Assembly: GCA_039519185.1 (NCBI GenBank)
Contig: CM076850.1
Location: 85,666,270-85,730,269 of the forward strand
Length of the DNA: 64,000 nt
Source of the DNA: Astragalus membranaceus
Taxonomy: Eukaryota > Streptophyta > Magnoliopsida > Fabales > Fabaceae
Direction: 5' to 3'
The notes beneath the pieces are model-generated. The model saw only the letters and a program-made list of their open reading frames with translations, made no database searches and was not told the origin of the DNA. How positions within the stretch are numbered: position 1 is the stretch's first letter; every line of letters starts with the position of its first letter. Made by a program: the position numbers and the translations under genes. Of the stretch, positions 54,902 to 64,000 are shown in pieces.

Positions 54902-56401
54902 TGCCCTTGGTTCAACATCTTGAATGGATGGTTGTGATGTCTCTTTAATTGGTTCAGGTTGAGTGGGGGATGGTTGTGATGTGGGTTGATCTTGAGGTTT
55001 AGATTGTGGTGTTTTGGGGATATTTTGGTCATAGGTGGATGGTTCTTTAGCTGAGGGTTGGGATTGTTTGGCTTTTGGTGATGGTGGTGTGGGCTTGGCT
55101 GCTTTGGATTGTTTCTTGGATGGTTCTTTGACTGTTTGGGTTGGTGGAGAGTCAGCCTCAATATCCATCTTATCACTGGAGCTTCCTTTCTCTTCAGAAT
55201 GTGTTTCTTCCTCTTCATCACTTAGGATTACCATGCTCACCTTCTTTGATTCCTCTGCATCACTCTCACTGATGTTATCCAGATCAGCTGATTTGAGCTC
55301 TTCTTCCTCACTACTCACCTTCTTCTGTTTTTTCTTTGCTGGGCTCTTTCTTTTTTTAACTCTTTCCTTCTTCTCTGCCCTGAGGTGCATTGTTGATAAG
55401 GGTATATTGTCTTCATCTTCCTCTTGCATCCAATCTGGAAGCACTGGTTCTTCAATCACCATCTTACCTTTTTTTATATGCGCATTCACCTTCTTTTGCC
55501 ATTCAAACTGCTCCTTGACAAACTTGGCTAGGCTGTTTTGCTGCTCCACCAGACGTTGTAACGTCTGTGCATCAACTGACGTGGTAGCGCCTGCAGCTCT
55601 CTGCCTAGCTTTGAACTTTGTAGAGAATGCCCCTTGGGGTTCCTCTCTTAGCTTAGTGGCTTCAATCTCCACTCCAGCCTCCATGCAAAGATCAGTGATT
55701 AAGCAGGGAAAGTATAGGTATCCATCCTTCCTGTTCTGCCATTTGTTCATCTCCCTATTTATGGGCTTGCCCACCTCAATCTTATCTCTTGACATAATAG
55801 CATCAATAGCAATCAGCCTCTCCTTATCAACCCAGAGAGTGTGAGAAGTGGGTATCAAGCAGTGCCTAATGAAATGAAACCAAGTGTTGGCCTCATCACA
55901 AAGGTACCTTTTTAAAATTTTGAATTCATTCCCAAGGTCGCCACTTCGCTCCCAAACAGCTCCTTCAACACATATTCTTTCTTTGATTGCAGTCATCTCC
56001 GCCACTCCGTAAGTCTTTTGCTTTACCTCAACCGCCTTGCCATAGTAACCCAGCCCAAAGTAGTCATTTATGACCCTTACACTAAATTTAACTTCTTCAC
56101 CGCGAACTTTGGAGATGCTTGAAGGCTCTCCATCGTTTCTTTCAACGATTCCCTGGTAGAAGTCATGCACCAGAGTTGCAATGTACTCCTTTCTGTGAAC
56201 TACAAATTTTTGCCATCCCAATGCTGCAACAGTTGAGAGAAAATCGGGATTCGGGTTTTCCAAGCTAAAGCCCCTTTCGGGTAGCAAGGCTTTCTTCTTT
56301 GAAGGAATGGGGATTTCTGGAATTGGGTCAGAAGAAGAACTTAGGTTAACATTCTTTCCTCTGCCAGATGATTTTACCGCATCTTGCTTGGTTTTTGTCA
56401 T
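54902..56401 (-). pseudogene. Athila 3 third ORF, N-terminal part
   Basis: From ATG at 56401 the protein reads MTKTKQDAVKSSGRGKN. It continues through the same core as element 2: ERGFSLENPNPDFLSTVAALGWQKFVVHRKEYIATLVHDFYQGI, NDYFGLGYYGKA, KERICVEGAVWERSG, HCLIPTSHTLWVDKERLIAIDAIM (each a segment of the plant transposon protein domain). An acidic, serine- and lysine-rich region and a PQ-rich tail follow. Unlike element 2, no stop interrupts it until the insert at about 54896 (last native residues near QDVEPRANT). Function is unknown; the protein is made from the env-like position of the element but shows no clear signal peptide or membrane segment. Confidence 0.88.
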
Positions 56402-56961
56402 GGTGATTGAATGGGTTTGCTAGAGAATGGAAGAATTGAGATTTGAGATTTGGGGAAGGGATAAGATTACGGTTTCTGAGAGAGAAGGGTTTATAGAGTG
56501 TTTGAAGGTGGTTTGATGATTATAACTGGTGTGTATTTATTGGGAAAGGTTTATGGGAAGTTGAGAAGTGGTGGTGGCGTGAAGTATTGGAAAAGGGCAA
56601 CCATTGACGTGACAACTTAGGGAAGAGAAGTGACGTCATGGTCAATTCATCAGTCAAGTCTTTGAATAAAAATTTCTCATTTAAAATTTTTCATTTGAAA
56701 ACAGCTTGACTCATTTTCTCTTCTTTTTCATTTAAAACTTCACCCAGGCAGCAAACGTGACAACGTCCTAGACACGCAGAGACGTTATAACGTCTACCAC
56801 ACTTCAATAACTTGAGTCCTGAAACTCTCCTACCTTCAGCTTCCATTCCTGCACAAAACAAAAATTAAAACACACAAAATTGTGGGTTAGTTAAAACCAT
56901 TGGGTTGCCTCCCAAGAGCGCTTGCTTTAAGAGTCTTCAGCCAGACTATTCCCTTTTGAAT
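56402..56961 (-). other. Athila 3 spacer between pol and third ORF
   Basis: Non-coding, with dyad copies at 56755-56768 and 56781-56794. These are at the same relative place as those of element 2 (35613 and 35640). Confidence 0.65.
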
Positions 56962-57909
56962 TCAGGGGTTGTTGAGAGCCACTGTGGTCTTGTCCCTAAC
57001 CACGTGTTCTCCATGGTATTGCTTCACTCTTTGGCCATTGACTTTGAAAGTGGAATTAGTTTTCTCATCAAACAGGTCCACAGCACCATGAGGATAGACT
57101 TTTACCAGTTTGAAGGGTCCTGACCATCTTGATTTTAGCTTCCCAGGGAACAACTTTAACCTTGAATTGAACAGCAAAACTGGTTGTCCCTCTACTAGCT
57201 CCCTTCTTTGAATTTTCTGATCGTGCCACTTCTTGGTTTTCTCCTTATAGATTGCTGAATTCTCATAGGCAGTGTGCCTGAATTCTTCTAGCTCATTTAA
57301 TTGAAGGAGTCTTGCTTCTCCAGCCTTTGAATGATCTAAGTTCAGTTGTTTCAGTGCCCAGTGAGCTTTGTGCTGGAGTTCAACAGGCAGATGACAAGCT
57401 TTTCCGAAGACTAGCTTGTATGGTGACATGCCCAGTGGTGTCTTAAATGCTGTCCTGTACGCCCACAGCGCATCATCTAGGTGCAGGGACCATTCTTTCC
57501 TGTTTGGTCCAACCATCTTCTCAAGTATCCTTTTAATTTCTCTGTTAGAAATTTCTGCTTGACCACTTATCTGAGGGTGATAAGCGGTAGCAATCTTGTG
57601 CTTCACTCCGTACTTAGCCAATAAGTTCTTAATTAGCTTGTTACAGAAGTGAGAGCCTTCATCACTAATTATAGCTCTTGGAGTACCAAATATTGTGAAG
57701 ATGTTTTGCTTAAGGAATTTGCTGACTGATTTAGCTTCATTATTTGGCAATGCAACAGTTTCTACCCATTTTGATACATAGTCCACAGCTACCAAAATGT
57801 ATAAGTTTCCATGAGACATAGGAAATGGCCCCATGAAGTCCATTCCCCAAACATCAAACAGTTCCACTTCAAGAATATTTGTCAATGGCATTTCTTGCTT
57901 GTTGGAGAT
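56962..57909 (-). CDS. Athila 3 integrase core and C-terminus (pol, continued)
   Basis: The minus-strand frame, continuous with gag-pol once the solo LTR is taken out (GNIS joins NKQEMP), contains the integrase catalytic triad: D in WGMDFMGPF, D in ISDEGSHFC and E in GQAEISNREI. It also has the conserved FKTPLGMSPY and FGKACHLPVELQHKAHWA segments. The C-terminal module (LKSRWSGPFKLVKVYPHGAVDLFD, a GPY/F-like fold) ends at a stop before 56962. No stop or frameshift is seen, unlike element 2. Integrase inserts the element DNA into the genome. Confidence 0.92.
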   Translation of the reverse strand: MSNKQEMPLTNILEVELFDVWGMDFMGPFPMSHGNLYILVAVDYVSKWVETVALPNNEAKSVSKFLKQNIFTIFGTPRAIISDEGSHFCNKLIKNLLAKYGVKHKIATAYHPQISGQAEISNREIKRILEKMVGPNRKEWSLHLDDALWAYRTAFKTPLGMSPYKLVFGKACHLPVELQHKAHWALKQLNLDHSKAGEARLLQLNELEEFRHTAYENSAIYKEKTKKWHDQKIQRRELVEGQPVLLFNSRLKLFPGKLKSRWSGPFKLVKVYPHGAVDLFDEKTNSTFKVNGQRVKQYHGEHVVRDKTTVALNNP

Positions 57910-58369
57910 TGTAACACCCCGGTATTTTTAACATGTAATGATACCCAAGTGTACCATCATAAGATAATTAGAGGTATAAAATTCCTGCATAGATACTGAA
58001 CACTGCAATATAGTTCTCGCTGAGTAACAACAAAACAGTCTTAAATACAAATAAGACCGAACAGGTTCTCTGACCATAATCTTCAGCAAACTATAGTGCT
58101 CAATATCATACAAGAAAGCGGAATAAAATTATAATACCAATACAATGAGTTGTAATACATAGACAACATAAAGGAAGTGCAAACTTAAGCATAAAGCTAA
58201 GCTATCAGCAATCAGTCCGAGCTCAACCTACTCGTGCCTCTTGGATTTCCGCTGTCCCTGTGTCTCTGTAAAACAACAACATATAAACAGTGAGATACAA
58301 TCTGAGTGAGTTCTACCGAGACCCCTACTAACGCTCTCGGTCCGTTAAAAACATTTTTAAGATTTGACA

Positions 58370-58600
58370 CAACACCGACCGCAATCCACTTTCTAATCCC
58401 GGTGAACCATACAATAAGGCTTCGACCTAGTAAGACACCGACTGCAATCCACTTGCGTTTCCCGATGAACTAGCATCCTAGGCCTTTCTACGCACCACCA
58501 GCCGCAATCCGCTTGCATCTTCTGGTGAACATAGTACAATAACTTTTAACACAACACCGGCCGCAATCCACTTGCATCTTCCGGCAAACCCCATAACCAA
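58370..58600. repeat. Four-copy ~60-bp repeat in the reverse solo LTR
   Basis: Units contain ACACCGACCGCAATCCACTT and CCCGGTGAAC-like text. Copies start near 58374, 58435, 58495 and 58555. The complement (GATTGCGGTCGG) resembles the GGCTGCGGTCTTG copies at 6575-6750 in Tekay-like LTR 1, so they are probably homologous. Confidence 0.8.
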
Positions 58601-59019
58601 TAGTGTTTCCTAATGGCACAGAGCCTAGGGTAAGGGTTCATGACTTCCCCGCCTAGTATGTCAACATGGGTCGTCACCCAAACTCGATATAATATATATC
58701 TACAGACACATGAACTCAGGGTTCATTACCTCAGACAATCAATTGAACATTTAGTTCATTTAAATTATACTTAACCACGTAGGACTCATAGTCCGCTTTG
58801 TTATCAATAAAACATATCCGCACACGTGTACTATTGTTCGGCTTTTCGAAAGAATTTCAACTTCAAAAGTATTTTATAAAACCCTTTTGAAACATACCAA
58901 AAATCATGGCATTATAAGCCTAATATCATTATAGAAGGGTTAGGAAAGGATTAGGAGAGGATTGGAATCGATCGGGATCGTTTCGGGCAGGTTTGGAAAA
59001 TTTGGGCAGAACACAGCGC

Positions 59020-59130
59020 ACGGTTTGTGCGCCCATACACACGGGTCGTGCGCCCTGTACTGCATTTTTGAAAGCAGAAACAGAACGACACGCACGGGTC
59101 GTGCGCCTGGGACGCACGGGTCGTGCGCTT
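59020..59130. repeat. GCAC-GTGC dyad cluster in the reverse solo LTR
   Basis: Four dyads are present: GCGCACGGTTTGTGCGC, ACACGGGTCGTGCGC, GCACGGGTCGTGCGC and CGCACGGGTCGTGCGC. They occupy the place taken by GGCGCC arrays in the other Tekay-like LTRs. Confidence 0.85.
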
Positions 59131-60254
59131 TTGACAGCATTGCATTTTATCCCGTTTTCGCATTTTTCGTCGTTCCGACCAATTCCGATACATGTTCCAG
59201 TCCAGTCCCAACATAAAAACAGTCCAAAAACATGCTCAAACAATAATGATCATCAATCAAACAATCCAAAAACCAATTGGACATAAAACGCGGTTTTCGT
59301 ACAAAATACTGTTTTGACAACGAACCAAAACCGAAACACATTTCACAAATTAAGTTCATTAATTTAAAAACCTAAACGTGAGTAAAACTCACCCTTGAAG
59401 CGTGAGCCACGTGCGAGCCGAAATCACCGAGTAACCACACGAACGCTCCCCGCTCCGGCGACACCCAATCCGCTTCCAAAGCTTTCCACTCGATCACGAA
59501 ACCTCTTTTTGACCGAAATACTGAATTCCTCGAAATCTTCAACCACTAACCTCCATGACACTATTCATCATCTTCAACCTCCAAAACTACTATTCATCCA
59601 TAACCCCAAATCTTTGATTTTCAACCCCAAATCACCCAACTAGCTTCCAATCTTTCAATCGAACATCCTTCACTGATCCATCATCCTTGGGTTCGCGCCA
59701 AACACAATCCTAAGCTTCAACCATCGAACCCTCACTTTTGAGCTCAAACTCGAAAATGGTGGATTTGAGGAGAGTGAGTTGATGATGAAGATTTTGGTAC
59801 CAAAACGAAGAGGAAGTAGCGCTGAACATTTTTCGTGTTGGAAGGAAGTCGTTTTGATGAGCCGAATCCCCCCTTTTTCCTCTTCTTCCTCCTCACCATT
59901 TTTTCTCTTCTCCATTCTTTTCTCTCCTTTCCCTCTCTGTTTCTCTTCTCTCGCTGCTTTCTTTCTTTTCTTTCTTTTAATTAATTCTTTTCTTCTCTTC
60001 ACTCACACACATACACGCACACACATACATTTATTTAATATATAAGTGTTAACGTGGTCAAATTACCATATTGATCTAAATCTCTTATTTCGATTCCAAA
60101 ACTTCCTTGATTCGTATTATCCGGTTAACGATCCGATGACAACCAATAATTAATTTTAGCACTCAATAAATTTACCAGTCAAGTACTAAATTAATTTTTA
60201 ATTGGGTTAACACCCAAATAATTCTACTAATTATTTTGAGGGTGTTACAGAGAT

Positions 60255-63200
60255 GTTTCCAGTTCTTTGGCATTTATCACAGTTCTTCACCAATTCATGA
60301 GCATCTTTGAAGAGTGTTGGCCAATAATACCCTGATTGTAACACCTTTGCAGCAGTTCTGGTTCCTCCAAAATGTCCTCCATAGGGTGATGCATGACATT
60401 GTTGTAACACATGAAGTTGTTCCTCTTCAGCAAGGCATCTCCTAAGCAACTGATCTTGACACATCTTATACAGATAGGGCTCATCCCAAAAATAGTGCTT
60501 CACGGTGTGGAAGAACTTTTTTCTTTGCTGATGGTTGAAATCCACAGGCACAATCTTGCTGACTAGGAAGTTGACTATATCAGCATACCAGGGTGCAGTA
60601 GCATCAGACGTTATAATGTTTGAAGAAATTGGCATAGACGTGGTAACGTCTTCAGCTACTGTGGCTACTGTCAGCAATTTTTCATCAGGGAAATTTTCTT
60701 TTATCTCTTCTTCACCTGTACCTGCATCAACATTCTCAAGTCTAGAAAGGTGATCAGCAACTTGGTCCTCCACCCCCTTTTTATCATGAATTTCCAAGTC
60801 AAATTCTTGAAGGAGGAGGACCCATCTGATGAGTCTTGGCTTTGCATCTTTTTTAGCAATCAAATACTTGATGGCTGAGTGATCAGTAAAAACAATAACT
60901 TTTGCACCCACCAAGTATGATCTAAATTTGTCAAAAGCAAACACAACAGCCAGTAACTCTTTCTCAGTTACAGTATAATTTAATTGGGCATCATCTAAGG
61001 TTTTACTAGCATAATAGATAGAGTGAAAAATTTTGCCATACCTTTGACCCAATACAGCTCCCACAGCGTAGTCACTCGCATCACACATTAATTCAAATGG
61101 TTTGGACCAGTCAGGAGTGACTATCACAGGAGCCGTTACAAGAGCAGTCTTTAATTTCTGAAAGGCTTCATGACATTGCTCATCAAAGTTGAAGACGTTA
61201 TCATGTTGCAGCAGCAGACACAAAGGTTTGGAAATTTTTGAGAAATCTTTGATAAATCTTCTGTAAAAACCAGCATGCCCTAAGAAACTTCTAACACCTT
61301 TGACAGTGGTAGGTGGGGGTAATTTGTCAATAACATCAATTTTTGCTTTATCAACCTCCAACCCTTTCTTTGAATTCTTATGCCCCAAAACAATTCCTTC
61401 TTGAACCATAAAGTGGCATTTCTCCCAGTTGAGCACTAAGTTGGTCTCTTCACATCTTACTAGAACTCCTTCTAAGTTATCCAAGCATGCCTTGTATGAG
61501 TCTCCATAGACTGAAAAGTCATCCATGAAAACTTCCATGGATTTTTCAATAAAATCAGAGAATAAAGCCATCATACACCTCTGGAATGTTGTAGGAGCAT
61601 TACACAGCCCAAATGGCATCCTTCTGAAGGCAAAGGTACCATAAGGACAAGTGAATGTGGTCTTCTCTTGGTCTTCAGGCACAATAACTATCTGGTTATA
61701 TCCTGAGTAACCATCAAGGAAACAATAGAATTCTTTGCCTGCAAGTCTATCCAACATTTGGTCAATGAATGGCAGAGGAAAATGGTCCTTCTTGGTTGCT
61801 TTGTTCAGCTTCCTGTAGTCCATACATATCCTCCATCCAGTCACTGTCCTTGTTGGAATCAATTCATTTTTGTCATTTGTCACCACAGTAACTCCACCCT
61901 TCTTTGGTACACATTGAACTGGGCTCACCCATGAGCTGTCACTGATTGGGTAGATGATTCCTGCGTCTAACCATTTGATGATTTCCTTCTTGACCACCTC
62001 CTTCATTATTGGGTTCAATCGCCTTTGCCCTTCAATGCTGTTCTTTGCATTCTCTTCCAAGACAATTCTGTGCATACAAATTGTGGGATTGATACCCTTG
62101 ATATCCGCCATTTGCCAACCAATAGCTTTCTTATGTCTTTTCAAGGTGCTAATGAGATCACTTTCCTGCTCTTGTGAGAGATTAGAAGAAATGATCACAG
62201 GTAAAGAATCATTTTCCCCTAAAATGGCATACTTTAGGTGATCAGGTAACACCTTCAGCTCCAGCGTGGGTGGTTCTTCGATGGAAGGAACTTTCTTCTT
62301 GAGATTGGAGTCTTCTTGCCCCAAAGATTCATACTTCTTTGTCCACGCCTTGGGTACAGGAGAGTCAGACGTGACAACGTCTGCAGTTGGCGTTGTAACG
62401 TTTTGCGGAACAGCTTCTTCTGCTAACAACTCTTGAATCTGATCATTGCCCAGAATCTTCTCCAAGTGGTCATTATCTTTATTGAATTGTTTTTGAACCA
62501 CATGGTCAAGGGCAACCACAAAGGAACATTCCTCTGTGTTAGGTTCTGGATACTTGAGTGCGTTGAGGACGTTGAACTTGACTTCTTGGTCATTGACCCT
62601 CATGATTAATTCTCCTTTCTGCACATCAATGAGTGTCCTTCCAGTGGCTAGAAATGGTCGCCCCAAGATGATAGGAACTTCTTTATCTGCATCAAAATCC
62701 AAAATAACAAAGTCCACTGGAAAAACAAATTTGTCAACTTTAATCAAAACATCTTCTAATATGCCCTCAGGATAAACTCTACTTTTATCAGCTAAGGTAA
62801 GACTTAAAGAAGTAGGTCTGGCAGTTCCTATACCAAGTTTATCATAAATGGACTTGGGCATCAAGTTAATACTTGCCCCCAAGTCACATAAAGCTTTGCC
62901 AAGGTAAAAATCTCCAATGGAACATGGTATAGTAAAACTGCCAGGATCCTTCAGTTTTCTAGGGAGTTTATTTTGCATAATTAAGCTACATTCTTCAGTT
63001 AAAGCAATAGTTTCAAATTCCCCTAGCCTTCTTCTTTTGGTGATGATGTCCTTTAGGAACTTGGCATAGTTTGGCATCTGCTGTAGAGCTTCAACCAAGG
63101 GAAGGTTTATGTGTAGCTGTTTGAGCATCTCCATGAACTTGCTGAATTGCTTGTCTTCATGAGCTTTCTTTAGTCTTTGAGGGTAGGGTGGAGGAGGATA

Positions 63201-64000
63201 TTCAGGTACAAGCTTAGGTACAGTCTTGATTCCTGGTTCAAAACTAGACGTTGTAACATCTGGCTTAGATATCACAATATCTGGAATATTCTTCTCCTTT
63301 TCTCCACTTTTGTTTTTCTCTTTTTCCTTCTCTGGCACCTCGGGTTCCTCAGGCATAGATGGTTCAGGATACTCAGTGCCACTTCTCAATGAGATAGCAT
63401 TTACCTGTGCATTCACCACATCTTTACCGTTTGACTTAGATGATGATGGTGTTTCAGTTGTAGATGGAAGAGATCCATTCTGCCTTTGAGTAAGAGCTGA
63501 GGCTATCTGCCCAATTTGGTTCTCCAAAGTTTTGATTGAAGACTCATGGGTTTGCAAGGTTGCCTTACAATCGCTTATGAAAGTTTTCATCAAGGCTTCC
63601 AAATTGCTGTTGTTGTTATTCTGCATATACTGCCTTTGTTGTTGAGGGGGAAATCCTGGGGGTATTGCAGGAGCAGTATCGCTAGCATTCAAATCATTGT
63701 TGCTTTTCCAACCAAAGTTTGGGTGATTTCTCCAATTTGAGTTGTAGGAGTTGGAGTAAGGACTGTTACCTTTGTTATGGGATACAAAGTTTACAGACTG
63801 AGGGTTATAGGGACACTCTTCGTAGATATGCCCTTCTTCACAATAGACACACACTACTCCCCTAGATGGTGTTGGTTCAACAGTTGCAGCAGTCTGTCTT
63901 TCAGACGTTACAACGTTTGAGCTAAACGTTGCCACGTTTGGAGTACTCATGTTTTTAATTATGTTGGTCAGGGAAGCAACCTGAGCAAAAAGAGCAGTTA
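60255..64000 (-). CDS. Athila-like element 3 gag-pol (runs off window)
   Basis: The minus-strand frame is open from the window edge to the solo LTR at 60250. Counted from ATG 63950 it shows: zinc-knuckle-like CVYCEEGHIYEEC (residues 34-46, one residue shorter than the usual spacing); gag segment HESSIKTLENQIGQIASAL; protease CDLGASINLMPKSIY (about 355); reverse transcriptase WRICMDYRKLNKATKKDHFP, then active site FMDDFSVYG (about 808); RNase H CDASDYAVGAVL (about 956) and ADHLSRLE; integrase zinc finger with GGHFGGTRTAAKVLQ and CDKCQ (about 1225). The frame also continues upstream of 63950 (QVASLTNIIKN), so that ATG is not the true start. No stop or frameshift is seen; this is the least decayed element in the window. 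Confidence 0.93.

Larger units (their letters stand above)
57910..60249 (-). mobile_element. Tekay-like solo LTR, reverse, in Athila 3 integrase
   Basis: The ends TGTAACACCC and GGGTGTTACA are 2,340 bp apart. A perfect 5-bp target duplication GAGAT lies at 57905-57909 and 60250-60254. Minus-strand landmarks (TGTAACACCCTCAAAATAATT start, CAAGGGTGAG, a purine-rich tract complement at 59870-60000) show the reverse direction. In place of GGCGCC it has GCACGGGTCGTGCGC-type dyads (59020-59130). A four-copy ~60-bp repeat with CCGCAATCCACTTGC lies at 58370-58600. No internal coding region. Confidence 0.93.

Overview
This window is plant nuclear DNA made almost entirely of nested LTR retrotransposons. 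They surround and interrupt two copies of part of an alanyl-tRNA synthetase (AlaRS) gene. The organism is a flowering plant. The evidence is GT-AG introns, plant lineages of Ty3/gypsy elements (Athila-like, Tat/Ogre-like and Tekay-like chromoviruses), Stowaway, Mutator and CACTA DNA transposons, and tRNA-derived SINEs. The Athila plus Ogre-like mix would suit a legume, but that is a guess. No RNA gene, CRISPR array or prokaryotic gene is visible.

Left block (1-17897). AlaRS copy A (six exons, 11186-15426) is cut off at its 5' side by the 3' LTR of an Ogre-like element (8541-11185). The 3' untranslated region of that element holds a 40-bp tandem array. It is itself entered by Tekay-like element 1 (pol remnant plus LTR, ending at 7452), whose RNase H region is joined to an Athila-like 3' LTR (864-2514). 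The AlaRS introns carry a Stowaway MITE and a Mutator-like element with a perfect 9-bp target duplication. Downstream lie a decayed, inverted-duplicated reverse transcriptase relic, a SINE and a MITE-like fold-back.

Central block (17641-43623). A second AlaRS fragment (copy B) is split by a Tat-like element (17898-43553, 342-bp LTRs, 5-bp duplication GATTC). Into that element have gone: Tekay-like element 2 (18699-23844, duplication GACGG, internally deleted); two reverse-oriented solo LTRs (24599-25879, duplication GAATC; 28894-30118, duplication GGCGT); and a 5'-truncated Athila-like element 2 (31251-42425). The LTR of Athila 2 holds a tail-to-tail SINE pair and a Tekay-like solo LTR.

Right block (43624-64000). 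Copy B is broken again by a reverse Tekay-like LTR, which is in turn broken by a reverse Athila-like element 3 running off the window. Athila 3 has an almost intact gag-pol and carries a CACTA element, a 1.9-kb LTR-like insert and a solo LTR with duplication GAGAT.

The most unusual signal is a 14-bp dyad (6-bp arm, 2-bp centre, 6-bp arm) scattered through all three Athila-like elements, in coding and non-coding parts. Each element has its own version: GACGTT-NN-AACGTC in element 3, GACGCT-NN-AGCGTC in element 2, AGTGTK-NN-MACACT in element 1. The arms change together, so the dyad is kept, and several copies sit at homologous sites. This looks like a coevolving, element-specific binding-site system. 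Tekay-like LTRs show a parallel pattern with GGCGCC-type dyads.
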